Assembly: GCA_949752795.1 (NCBI GenBank)
Contig: OX457064.1
Span: 106,307,454 to 106,371,453 of the forward strand
From: Hyperoodon ampullatus
Taxonomy: Eukaryota > Chordata > Mammalia > Artiodactyla > Ziphiidae
Direction: 5' to 3'
DNA: 64,000 nucleotides
Shown: positions 25,558 to 36,700 of the stretch, in pieces
How positions within the stretch are numbered: position 1 is the stretch's first letter
Layout: each line of letters opens with the position of its first letter
Program-made: the position numbers and the translations under genes
The notes under the pieces: model-generated
What the model saw: only the letters and a program-made list of their open reading frames with translations
Databases searched by the model: none
Told to the model about the DNA's origin: nothing

Positions 25558-26095
25558 CTAGATGATGATGGCGATGGTAGTGGTGGTGATGGTGGTGATG
25601 GTGAAGGTGGTGATGGTGGTGAAGGTGGTGATGGTGGTGAAGGTGGTGGTGGTGATGGTGGTGGTGGTGCTGGTGCTGGTGGTGCTGGTGGGGTGGTGGT
25701 GGTGGTGGTAAAGGTGGTGATGGTGCTGAAGGTGGTGCTGGTGGTGGTGCTGGTGCTGGTGGTGCTGGTGCTGGTGGTGGTGATGGTGGTGGTGGTGGTT
25801 GTGATGGTGATGCTGGTGGTGGTGTTGCTGGTGGTTGTCTTGATGGTGCTGGCGCTGGTGGTGGTGCTGGTGTTGGTGTTGGTGATGTTGCTGGTGGTGG
25901 TGTTGGTGGTGATGGTGCTGCTGGTGGTAGTGGTGGTGGTGATGGTGCTGCTGGTGGTGGTGGTGATGGTGATGTTGATGGTGGTGGTGGTGATGATGCT
26001 GGTGGTGGTGGTGCTGGTGGTGGTGATTGTGATGGTGCTGGTGGTGATGGTGATGGTGGCAGTGGGGCTGGTGGTGGTGGTGTTGGCAATGGTGG
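25558..26095. repeat. GGT/GAT/GCT trinucleotide array, about 540 bp
   Basis: Nearly every third base pattern is TGG, TGA or TGC on the + strand, with few interruptions. The strand is strongly G/T-rich. The array keeps frames open that translate as poly-His, poly-Pro/Ser or poly-Val/Leu; these are low-complexity artefacts, not genes. Repeated GGTGGTGGTGG runs could form two-tier G-quadruplexes. Confidence 0.95.
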
Positions 26096-27829
26096 GAATA
26101 ATCAGGCTGCAGGCTGGTCAATACCTACCCAATGTCAAGCACCACCTAAGTGCATTAGCTCATTTAATCCTGTCCATAACCCAGAGGTCAGCACCATTAT
26201 CACCCACCATAAATCTGAGGACAGGGATGCAGAGAGGAGGGATGTAGGTGATTTGTTTGGGGTTATGGGCTGGTGAAAGGAAACCCAGTTGTAGCTGGTC
26301 TGGTTTCCTGACTGTACTATTTCACTGCCTACAGTGAGGTTCAAACTGCTATTTCTTTAAAATGAAAATAAAGAAATCTTATTTTTCTCATCTAGTAGGC
26401 CAAAAAAAAAAGAAATCTACAAGTAGGTCAAATAAAATCAAGTAGGAATTACTCAAAGAAGATCAGTTTTTATAAATTCCCACTGAACCCACAAGAGGTG
26501 GTCTAGGCCTCCTGGGCCTCCCTCCCCTTGTCTGTGGTACTGCAGGCAGGCAGGAAAGATGCCTCACACGCTCTGGGCCCTGCTGGGCCATCCTTGGGGC
26601 CTGGGGAGGAGCCCTGTGGCCAGGCCGCCTGTGCCCTTCCAGGGAGACCGCAGGTTGCTTCAGCTCCCCGCCTTTAGGTGAGTCGACACCTGGGCCTCAA
26701 GCCTGAACAGACACTACCTGGACACCCCTGCTCATCTTCACACCTCAGGGTCACCTGGGAGCCCAGGCCAGCACTGGCTCGGCCCCTCAGGTGCAGCTGT
26801 TTTAAACTTCCCAAGTGCAAGCTCTCCATCTGGGGTGACAGAGGAGCATCCCTGCTGCATGTGTGCTTCCTGTCTCCAGACCCCACCCCTGGGGCCTTGG
26901 ACTTTGCTGAGGGACACCTTAAAAGTGCTCAGGACAATTTCAGTAAACATCTCCCTTCAACCTCCCTTTGAAGTCTTCATATCCACGCTTGCGGTTTTAT
27001 GTTTAAATAGGGCACATGGCCTGTGGGCTGAGTGCTGTGTTAACAGCATGGAATTGTGAAAGCGTGTGTCCAGATCGGGCTGAGAATGAGGACATCCCTG
27101 GCACTGCCTAATTGCCATCTGTTTCTACCATTCTGCAGGAGAGCTTCAAAGATAATGGCATTTATTCTGGAGTATTTACTCCACTGTTTGGGACAGTGAT
27201 ATGTAAATGGTCCAGCCAGGGCACTGCCCACTACAGCTTTCACGTCTCAGAGAGTTCTTTGTGCTCGCAACGTGAGCTGACAGCAACAAAGGTAGAGGTG
27301 AGTTTCCAATGAAAACAGCCGAAGGAGCAGACCCCAGACCATCACCTACCCAAGGAGGAGGGATGGCATCGCTGACAGGTCCCAGACACTAAATAACACA
27401 GGGCACCAGTGCACGAGAAAGAGGGAAACTGTGTGTGTGTGTCTACACAGGGAGCTCCTCTCATCTAAGAAGTAAGGAGAATAAGAAAACGTACGAGTTG
27501 TCTGTTGCAAAAAAGAAACCCAGAAAAGGGGAATCAGGAAACATTATAGAGGATGGTGAGCATGGAGTGCAAAAGAGGGGGGAATGGGAAGCGGGTGTCA
27601 GGGACACAGCTCTCTGAATATACCCTTTGTATGGTTCTGATGGGTTAGAACCAAGTTAATGTTTCACATTATTCGATCAGTAAGGAGGGAGGGAGACCTC
27701 CAATGAGATACACACAGAAACAGAAGAACCGAACAGTGTGTTACACATAAATAACATAGCAGCACAGAAGAGGGTGGGCAAGGAAAGAACTACAACTACA
27801 TTCTTTCTCTCATCTCTCTGTCTTGTCAG
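26096..27829. other. Intergenic unique sequence
   Basis: No gene recognised. A weak MER5-like passage occurs near 26745-26820. Short open frames on both strands around 26680-27060 overlap and have no family resemblance. Confidence 0.5.
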
Positions 27830-28175
27830 ATCCGGCTGCTATAATAAAGAACCTCCAACCTGGGCATCTTGAACAACAGACATTTATTTCTCTCCGTTCT
27901 GGAGGCTGGATGCCCGAGATCACAGTGTCAGCAGAATGGGTTCTTGGCGAGGACCCTCTTCCGCCTTTCAAACGGCCGCTGTCTTGCTGTGTGTTCACAT
28001 GGCATGTGCTCTGCAGCCTCTTCTTGTAAGGGCGCTGATCCATCATGAGGGACCCACATTCATGACCTCATCTAAACCTGATCTCCCCCTAAAATTCCAT
28101 CCCCTAACACCATCACATTGGGGGGTAGGGTTTCGACATAGGAATTTGGGGGCAGACACAAACATTAGCTCTATA
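27830..28175 (-). mobile_element. Old L1-type 3' UTR-like repeat, copy 1
   Basis: Contains CGGCTGCTATAATAAAGAAC, GACATTTATTTCTCTCCGTT and CACCATCACATTGGGGGG. The same sequence recurs at 57828-58165 in the same orientation. I assign it to L1M-type 3' ends with moderate confidence. Confidence 0.55.
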
Positions 28176-29149
28176 ACATACTCGAAAGCTAAAGGCAAAA
28201 GGATACGGATCCAACTTGAAGGGTTTTCTTATGGCCAAATCTGTGACAATTTGAACATAATAAGTAATGCTAATAATAGATTATAATTCGTAGAATAGAA
28301 TACAAATTCATGAGTCCATACTGATATAAATAAATAATTGAATAAATAAATGAATAGGGGGCTTCCCTGGTGGCGCAGTGGTTGAGAGTCCGCCTGCCGA
28401 TGCAGGGGACACAGGTTCGTGCCCCGGTCCGGGAAGATCCCACATGCCGTGGAGCAGCTGGGCCAGTGAGCCATGGCCGCTGATCCTGCGCGTCCGGAGC
28501 CTGTGCTCCGCAACGGGAGAGGCCACAGCAGTGAGAGGCCCGCGTACCGCAAAAAAAAAAAAAAAAATTAAAAAAAAAAATGAATAGGAAATAGTGAAAG
28601 CTCTTCTTATAGTATTACAAGTGATGAATGCAGAATTGTGGACTTAGAAAAGCATCAGTTGCCACCCAACATCATCAGAATCAATTCAGGCAAGAATAAT
28701 CAATGAATGTAAACTAGTGGGCGATGTTTGAATAGAAACAGAATATTTACATAGTCTCAAAGTAACTCCTTATGAGACACTTATCAATTGCAAAGGGAAG
28801 AAGAATGGTACAGTGGAGAAAACTGGTAGACACCTCTAGGGGTGGACCAGCTGGGCAGTTTCCTGAGGTGTCAATCTACACACAGAGAGACCCACTAGAA
28901 ACGTAGAAGGGTGGCAAAAATTATGTTTACTAGAATTCCACTGAAGAAGAATACTATTTGTGGATAGAAATATACTCCAAGCCACTCCCTCCCCAATCCA
29001 GAAGACTAGGAAAGGCAGCCCCTGACGGGAACGGGGGCAGGGGTGGCTCTAAACACCAGAGGAGAAGCCGACTGGCCGCCCTCACATCTCCACCGTGCAG
29101 ACCTCTATTCCTTCTTTCAATATATTATTTTTAAGCATTAAAAATATTG
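28176..29149. other. A-rich intergenic DNA, probably old L1 3' material plus one SINE
   Basis: Holds the CHR SINE at 28358-28577. The flanks (for example TCATGAGTCCATACTGATAT at about 28308) resemble decayed L1 3' UTR. Beyond about 28600 I recognise nothing certain. Confidence 0.45.
28358..28577 (+). mobile_element. CHR-type SINE (short form), full length
   Basis: A near-consensus copy from GGGCTTCCCTGGTGGCGCAG to GAGAGGCCCGCGTACCGC plus an A-rich tail. It is flanked by the 10-bp duplication AAATGAATAG (28348-28357 and 28578-28587). Low divergence implies a fairly recent insertion. Confidence 0.95.
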
Positions 29150-29245
29150 GGTCACACCTACTGTACAGCACAGGGAACTATATTCAATATCTTGTAATAA
29201 CCTATAATGAAAAAGATAGCGAAAAGGAATATATATGCATATGGA
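29150..29245 (+). mobile_element. L1 3' UTR fragment
   Basis: CTGTACAGCACAGGGAACTA, then TTCAATATCTTGTAATAACC, then an AT-rich run: the artiodactyl L1 3' UTR in the sense direction. Confidence 0.7.
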
Positions 29246-30109
29246 GATTCTTGACAGCAGGACAAGTTCTTAGCTGACTTCCCATTTTCACACCTATCCA
29301 GGTGCGTGTCACGTAAGCACGTGCTAGCAGATATGCAGGTGCGCAAACTCTTTTTTTTTTCTTCTTATGGACAAAATTTGGATCTTAATTTTTTGGATCA
29401 ATTTTCCCCAGAGAAAAACCTGAATGCCCTATTTTGGGATTACTTTTGAGTTGGAAGGAGATTTAACAAATCTTTAGTTTAAAAAGTAAGATGGAACAAT
29501 ACAACTTTCCTGCAAAACTGAAACCAACCTAGAGAATGTTCTTAGGCAGTTTTGATTCAATAAAATCTCTTTTTTGATCAGTTACATCTCAAACTAGCCT
29601 TAAAAATCAGCAAACAGTTGATAAATCAACAGTGTGATGAATTTTCTTCATTCTCTTTCTATATTTAACTCAAAAAACAATTTCTAATAGAATATTACTT
29701 TTTGATTTTCAAGTGTTAAAAATTTCAGACTAATAAATCTGATGCTTTTTGATATTTATAATGACAAATGCTTACAAATAAAACTGTTTAATGGAAAATA
29801 AAATATTGTGATAGGAAAGAAGTCACAGAATTCAGAGGATTCTACTACCATACAGATATTGAACAAAAGCCTGATTTATCATGATGTAATCTTTCAGACA
29901 TACAATACCTTGTAGAGACTGAAGTTTGAGACACACCTAGCATAAAATACATGGACCCTGTGACTGTGCAGACCTTCCCCCTGTACCCTACCAGGAATAT
30001 TTACCATGCATGGGCACATCTTTATACCTTGGCTTTCAATGAAAGTTTTCTCTGTATACGTAGTTTCATCTTTATTTATTTTTTGTTCAACACTCTGATC
30101 TGAGGTCTT
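29246..30109. other. AT-rich intergenic sequence
   Basis: Unique-looking, AT-rich, no genes. Nothing recognised with confidence. Confidence 0.5.
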
Positions 30110-30954
30110 TCCATTTTGGCATGCATAGCTCTGGTTCACCATTTTCATTTCGTGAGTATATCACAATCTATTTTTCTATTCTTTTTCAAAATGTGCGTTT
30201 GGATACTGTGCTTGTTTTGTGTTTTTACTTGTTTGGGAGCTTTGTTTGGTTTTGCTATAATCAACAATGCTGCAAGCATGTTCTGGTTCTTAATGCACAC
30301 GTGTGAGCCATTTCTTTAGGGTGTGTACCAGCAGGGAGATTGCTGAATAGGAGAGCATGCTCTGTTCTTCACTAATTAATAACTTTACTAGATATTACCA
30401 GTCACTCTGCAGAATGGTTGTTCTACTTTATGCTCTGTCGGCACCCGCGGCCTCACCAGCACTTGGTATTGTCCAGCTTTTAAATTTCTACCAATCTGAT
30501 CGGTGTGAATTTGTTTCAATTTTTATACTCCCTTACACAGAGTGAGGCTTCCCAGCTTCTCGTATTGTCATTAGTCATTTGAGAGTCCTCATCTGTCATC
30601 TGTGTGTTTATATCCTTTGCCTATTTTTCTATTGGGCTATTTGTTTTTATTATTGTTACCAATTAGTGTGTATATGTGTGTACTCTGGGTACTAATACTT
30701 TGTTAGTCATACATGTTGCAAATATTTTTTCCTAGTTTATGGTGTGTCTTTTCACATTTAAGTGACATTTTAAAATAACGGAGCTGTTTCAAATTTTAAT
30801 GAGCTCCAATTTACCAGTCTCTGCCTGTTTTTGTTTTATGTTATGTTTTTTAAAATCCTTTAAAAAATCCTCATTTACCCACTGAATCGATATAATTCTA
30901 CGAGGCAAACATTTATCAAAGCATTATTATTATTCTTCCCTAAGTTCCAATGTA
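30110..30954 (-). mobile_element. Old L1, antisense
   Basis: Contains ATCAACAATGCTGCAAGCAT, ACCTACCAGC-like phrases and CATACATGTTGCAAATATTT. These are antisense L1 ORF2/3' region wording. No intact frame. Confidence 0.7.
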
Positions 30955-30966
30955 GGTCAATGAGAG

Positions 30967-31286
30967 TTTTTTTGGTTTTTGGTTTTGGCTGCACTGGGTC
31001 TTCGTTGCTGTGCATGGGCTTTCTCTAGTTGTGGAGAGCGGGGGCTACTCTTTGTTGTGGTGAATGGGCTTCTCATTGCGGTGGCTTCTCTTGTTGCGGA
31101 GCATGGGCTCTAGGCGCGCAGGCTTCAGTAGTTGCGGCTCGTGGGCTCTAGAGCGCAGGCTCAGTAGTTGTGGCTCACGGTCTTAGTTGCTCCGCGGCAT
31201 GTGGGATCTTCCCGGACCAGGTATCGAAACTGTGTCCCTTGCATTGGCAGGTGGATTCTTAACCGCTGCACCACCAGTGAAGTCCT
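30967..31286 (-). mobile_element. CHR-type SINE (long form)
   Basis: Minus-strand copy ending (on +) in GCACCACCAGTGAAGTCC. It is flanked by a perfect 12-bp duplication, GGTCAATGAGAG (30955-30966 and 31287-31298). It was inserted at the edge of the antisense L1. Confidence 0.93.
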
Positions 31287-31298
31287 GGTCAATGAGAG

Positions 31299-32239
31299 AT
31301 TTATTAGTGGCTTTTCCAATGCTTGCACTTAGATTATCTTCATAATCAATCCTATAATTGTCTAAATGTTAACACTAACACTTTCTAGCAGCAAAACCTT
31401 TTTATAAGCGTTTTTCAGTTCAAACAAGATATCCTATCTGTAAGTGATCTTTTTTAAAAAGATCTTTGAAGTGCTTAGGTATCTAATTCAATACTGAGGA
31501 CATGAAAAGTAACAATGGCTTAGCATATACTCTTTGATATGGATTACCCCATAAATCCAGACCCTGCTCCCCTAGATCCACCCAGGCTGCTATTCCCTGA
31601 ACGCCTCCCTTTCTTCCAGCTACTCCTCCAATTGCCTGCTGTTGCTTCACATTGATTTTTCCCTGGTCTCTTTAGCCACATTAAAAACTCCTTCTGACCA
31701 GACGTAGCTTAAACCGCTGTTTTCACTCTCAGCACTTAGTGTAGTAGTTTATAAATGGAAGGTGGTAAATGAAAAATTGAACAAACATTTGGTGTATGCC
31801 ACTTGGACAGGATCGTTTAGATTTCATACAGCTGGTAAATATTTATCTACAGCTCAGAAAGCAGCGATCCACATTCGCTTCATTTTCTGCTGGTGAAGAT
31901 TCCATCCTTTGCGTAGTACAATATGTTAGCCTGACTTTGAAGTCGCGAGAAATTATTTTTGGACTCTGTCATTCCTGCCTCTTCCTTTCCCTCTTCTGAG
32001 CCCGGGGCTCCTGTCGTGGGAAGGCCATGGCCACTGGCATCTTTCAGGCCACATTGTCCCAACCTCATTGCCTGTCCTGCAGTGAGCAGTATGAACTTGG
32101 ACTCCGTAACACTTAGTATTTTCTACAAAGAATTTCTTCCTGCATATCACCTACGATCATCAAAATAAGGAAGTTAATTTTGCTATATAACTCCCATCTT
32201 ATCTTCAGACTTCATCAATTTTTGCAACTTGTTCCAATA
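31299..32239. other. Intergenic sequence
   Basis: No gene and no confidently named repeat. Open frames on both strands around 31880-32170 are short shadows of each other. Confidence 0.5.
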
Positions 32240-32640
32240 ATATTCATTACAGTGAAATGATCCAGTTCAGAATCATGCATTGCATTCAGCTGTCATGTCT
32301 TTTTTTTTTCTTCAGTCTGAAACAGTTCCTCAGTCTTTCCTTGACTTTCATAACTTTAACACTTTTGAAGACTAAAGGACAATTGTTTTGTAGTATGTCC
32401 CTCACTCTTTTTGTCCTTACTTCTTCAGGATTAGGTTCAGTTAGGTATCTGCGACAGGATTATCACATAAGTGATGCTGTTTCTTCCTCTTGCATCCTTT
32501 CAGGTGGCACACAATTTTGATTTATCCCATTACTGAAAATGTTTACTATCATCAGTTTAGGTGGAGTTTTCTAGGCTCTTCCACCAGAAATTATTCTTTT
32601 CTACTAATACGCCAGTGCCCACGTGTACTGCTTGCAGATC
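32240..32640 (-). mobile_element. Old L1M 3' UTR, antisense
   Basis: Contains CTGAAACAGTTCCTCAGTCT, TCCTTGACTTTCATAACTTT, ACACTTTTGAAGACTAAAGG and TTTATCCCATTACTGAAAAT in L1M 3' UTR order. It lies about 300 bp upstream of the CpG island. Confidence 0.65.
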
Positions 32641-33463
32641 TGGAATCATATGAAGTCACTGGACATCTCTGCGCCTTTGCTCGGCCTTCTCTTTCTACCT
32701 AAAACGACCCTTTTCTGTCCCCATAATCCCCACATTCATTGTTTTGGAACCAACGTCTGTAGCTTGTGGGTACGTAAAGGCCCAATTACATTCAACCCCC
32801 CTCCCCCACAAAGGCCAACAAATCATAAGTCGTCTTCGGACGCCTTATCCTGAGTAGCCCTCACTCTTCTCCGCATCACTGTCTGGTCCCCTTTCTGCCA
32901 CTCATTAGCATCTTGCTCTCCACCTCTGTCGCTGCTCAAACGCAAACTCTCGCGCACTCGTTCCGCGCCGTCTGCCTCAGGGCCGCACCGGCTCAGCGTA
33001 CGCGTCTCTGCCCGCAGCCCCCAGTGCGCATGCCCGGCACCTCCCGGCCCGCCCCAGGCGCGCTCGCTCCCCGCGTCGGTCCACCGCTCAGTTACTCCGC
33101 CCCCACCCCGCGCCGCACTGTCTGAACACAGAAACCAGGCTCAGGTCCCATTGCGGGGCGCGGGTCCGCTCCCTCCCACTTCCAACGAGACTTCCGCCGG
33201 CCGTAAAGCACGGCGCCAACTGCTGCAAAGCGCCTTGCGACAGAGCCCGGGGCCGAACTACAGCCGGTAACCGCCCCCACGTTAAACAGTAGGCTATCCG
33301 GAGCCGAGGAAGGCGGACGCTCGCGTGTTTGACTTCCGCGCTCGGCCTGCGTCCCCCGGAGGTGGCTCGGAGCCGCCGCGGCCAGGAGGGGTGAGCCCGC
33401 GCCGGCGCCTCCCGGCCGCCATCATCCCGGCGTGCACTGCGGCGGCGGGCCGAGCCGGCCGCC

Positions 33464-33475
33464 ATGTTGCGATAG
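33464..33475 (+). other. Candidate three-codon upstream ORF (M-L-R-stop)
   Basis: ATG TTG CGA TAG, with G at -3 (GCCGCC before the ATG). The ATG is part of the YY1 motif at 33458-33469. No other ATG lies between this stop and the RBM33 start at 33671. It is translated only if transcription starts upstream of it. Confidence 0.5.
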
Positions 33476-33670
33476 TTTGTTGTTTTCTTCCTGAGGAGGA
33501 GCAGGCTGGAGGCCCAGCCACCTGCCGGCCGCGCAGCCATCCGCCCCCAGGCCCGGCCCGCTGCCCCCCGTGTCTCGTCCCCCGCCGCGCGTCTCCGGGC
33601 CCCGGCTGGCCCGGCGGCCCCCACAGCTGGCTTGGTGGGGCGAGGCTGAAGGCCGGGCCCAGCGAGCACT

Positions 33671-33713
33671 ATGGCGGCCGCGCTGGGAGCGGGCGGAGGA
33701 ACCGGCGCTGGAG
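33671..33713 (+). CDS. RBM33: RBM33 coding exon 1
   Basis: Fourteen codons plus one base, [14 protein letters not shown]: an alanine/glycine-rich start. Donor G|GTAAGTG is strong (33714 on). The split codon is completed by AT from exon 2 to give Asp. The 5' UTR precedes it within the CpG island. Confidence 0.95.
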
Positions 33714-36700
33714 GTAAGTGAGCGGCCCCGCGAGGGAGGCGGCGGCGGGGGGAAGCGGGCCGCTCCCGGCCGTCGTTGTGCCGTCGTGTCCCTGCCTTCG
33801 CGGCGGTGAGGCGTCAGGCTCACCTGAGGTGGCGGGCGGCCTGCGCGGGGGGGGAGGACAGCGCCCGCCCCCGGGCCCTTTGGGGGAGGGTCGCGGCCCA
33901 GGGGGAGTTGTCCTGTCGGGCTCCGGGTGGTTGGCACCCCTGCACTAGACCCGGCTAGGACTCACCTACGTGAGGGGATGTGTTTGTGCGGAGTTTCGGA
34001 GAGCAAGGAGTCTGAAAAAATAACCTCCCCGGGCTGGTCTCATTTTCCATGAACTCCTTAGTGGTCTGATACCGACCTATTAGGGCTTCGTGATCAGCAT
34101 CTTACAGAGATGGAAACGGGGCTGAAAAGGGTCAGGTACTGATGCAGTTCCTCTGGGTAGTTTCTCTTGTTTTCCGAGCGTAGATGAGTTTGATAGGGGA
34201 CCTAACTCAAAACAGATTTCAGGTCAAATCACTTTCTGGTTGAAATCACGTTTTGTTGATTGAGTTTTTTTTTTTTTTAACGTGAGAAAAACACTTGAAA
34301 GTGACTTTACGATAGTTCGAAAACTTTGATAAAGGAGACCCTTAACTGGTAAAGTATGAACAACAGCAGTGTTTGGGCTTAGTTCTCATTATTGAAAGGT
34401 CAGACCATCCTACTGCGTGTTCTTTAGGAATGCTTATTTATGAGTACTTTGCAATAATCCTGTCTAGGTCTAAGTATTTTGGTCTGAGTATTGAAGCGCT
34501 CATATGGCGCAATGGAAAAACCCACAGAGACTAAACGCAAGAAATGTCACTTCTGGCAGTATGATTTGGTGTATGCCATTTTTCTGTCACGTGATTTTTT
34601 CCCTGAGGCTTTCTAGTTAAATTTTGAAAATACTTGGTTTACCTTCCTTACTTGGTTACTTTCTGGGGTTCAAAATCATGGTTCTGTATCATTTTCAAAG
34701 TGTAGTCTGGGAACTCCTGGGTCAGAACTGTTTCCATTAATAGTACTACTGTCACTTGCATGTTTCGCTCTTTCACTGGAGCATAGTGGAGTGTTCCAAA
34801 GGCTGCGTGACACGTGAAGGCGTCGTTGTACAGGTGGCCAATGGAATGTGTGCTTGCATAGCTTTTTGAGTTTCTCATTTTTAATTTCGAAAATAGCAAA
34901 TGTTAGTGAATGTAATTCACATAAACAAAAGCTTTTTGGTGTCCTTAGTAAATTTGAGTCTAGAAAGTTTTTAAGAATGGCTATTTTAGAGGATTAAGTG
35001 GGTTTTGTCCTTGATGATGTGGAGTTTTTCCTTCCATTTTGTCACAGGTGCCTGGTTTCCCATTGCTTTTAGACTAAAGCCAAACTCCTTACCGAGGTTT
35101 GTGAGTTCTGCATGACTCGGTCCCCCAGGCTCCCCAAGCTCTTGGGTCAGCCTGCTTCCCTTTAGGAGGACTGCTCCTGCCCTCCCTCTGGCTCTTCATC
35201 CCCCAGGTCTCAGGCTCCTTGGGAGGCCTCCCTTGAGCATTCTTTTTTCTGTCTCACATATGTCCATCTCTTGCTTGTGTGCCTCCCTCACCTAAATTCT
35301 GTGGCACCTTTCTTTCTTCAGAGCATTTACCTGAGTTTGTGATTTTATTTGCTTATTTATTTACCTTTTTAAAATCTCCCTTCCCGAGGAGCCTGTAAGC
35401 CCCCTGAGGACAGGAATGCTGCCTGTTGTACCTGCCATGTATTCCAAGTTCCCGGCGTGTGTGCCCCAGTTTGCTTTGTTCACTTAGTAGTAGGTCTTGG
35501 CGATCTCTCCTGTGTTAGTAGGTGAGAGTTACATGGATCCACCATTTATTGATTAACCATTTTTGTATTGATGGGCATTTCAGTTATATGTCCTTTTCCA
35601 CTGCTGTGGAAAATTGTGCACTAAACGTCTACAGACACATCTTGGTGTGCTTAAGCAAATATTTCTGGAGGATTGATAACTCTAGAAGTGGAAATACGGT
35701 GTTGTAGGCTACATATATTAAAAACTTTTTTTGTGCGTGTGTTTTTTTGTTTTTCGGCCTTGCCTCTCGGCACGTGGAATCTTAGTTCCCTGATTAGGGA
35801 TTGAACTGATCAGGGATTGAACCCGGGGCCACACCAGTGAAAGCCCGGAATCCTAACCACTAGGCCACCAGGGAACTACCGCTCCCACCCAAGTTTTCTT
35901 TTATTGAAGTGTAGTTGATTTACAAAGTTGTGTTAGTTTCAGGTGTACAGCAGAGTGATTCATTTATATATATTTACGCATATATATATTTTCTTTTTCA
36001 GATTTTTTTTTTGTCACTTGCCTTCATAAATTTTTTTTGTAATGGTGTCTCCATGCCAAGAGTTCCTCTGTGCTTTTAATACCTTATGCTTCTGTGCTTT
36101 TTTTATGTTTAGCTTTTATTGCATATGGAATTTTATTTTGGGTGTGGTGTGAATTTGGGGCTTCTAATAGTTCTAATATGATTTATTGAATTATCTTTTC
36201 CAACTTTATAACATATTAAATTCTCATTCATAGTTTTAAAAAATTACTGCTCCATGGTGTGTGTCTATTTATATTATAGCATGTTTTTCAGAAATTTCGA
36301 TTAGCTCTGCATTTAAAAAAAATAAACTTCAGAATCATCACATTCTATAAAGAATTCTGCTGAAATTCTTACTGGGATTGCATTGAGTTTATTAATATAA
36401 CTTTGGGATGATGGATACTTTTACAATATGGGTTCTTTCATTCAGCAACAAGAATGTCTTGCTGTCAAGCTCTTTTTTGCCCGTCAGTTATCTACCACAT
36501 TTCTGAGTACCTGCTCTGTGCTGGGCACTGATCTAAGAGGTTGGGATACATAAATATTGGAATAGAAGAGATTGCAGATACGAAGAAAATTTTACTTAAG
36601 GTAAGTTCCATAGGAGAAGAGATCTCTGTCTTCTATGGCACTTACCTTAGTAAAATTTTCTTTATATAGTTTTCATACATTTCTTGTTAGTTTTATTCCC

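Larger units (their letters stand above)
32930..33960 (+). promoter_or_regulatory. RBM33: RBM33 CpG-island promoter
   Basis: GC-rich, CpG-dense block with no TATA box that covers RBM33 exon 1. Visible motifs include a near-NRF1 site TGCGCATGCCC (33025-33035) and two ETS-type cores ACTTCCG (33190-33196 and within 33331-33340). There are also YY1-type sites GCCGCCAT (spanning the 33420 line break) and GCCGCCATGTTG (33458-33469), with a third YY1-like ATGGCGGC at the start codon. This pattern fits a dispersed-initiation housekeeping promoter. The start site is not readable from sequence, but the YY1 motifs suggest initiation near 33.40-33.46 kb. Confidence 0.88.

Noticed and set aside
25508..26247. 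Long poly-His, poly-Pro/Ser and poly-Val/Leu open frames on both strands
   Set aside because: They are translations of the trinucleotide array in different frames. Overlap on both strands and simple composition rule out a gene.
33088..33937. Minus-strand frames of 193 and 171 codons across the CpG island
   Set aside because: They are open only because GC-rich DNA has few stop codons. They overlap RBM33 exon 1 in antisense and show no domain.
36583..36662. Hairpin in intron 1 as a microRNA precursor
   Set aside because: The arms derive from an L1 inverted duplication and extend to a second block 200 bp away, which fits rearrangement better than a miRNA locus. Small-RNA data would be needed to revisit this.
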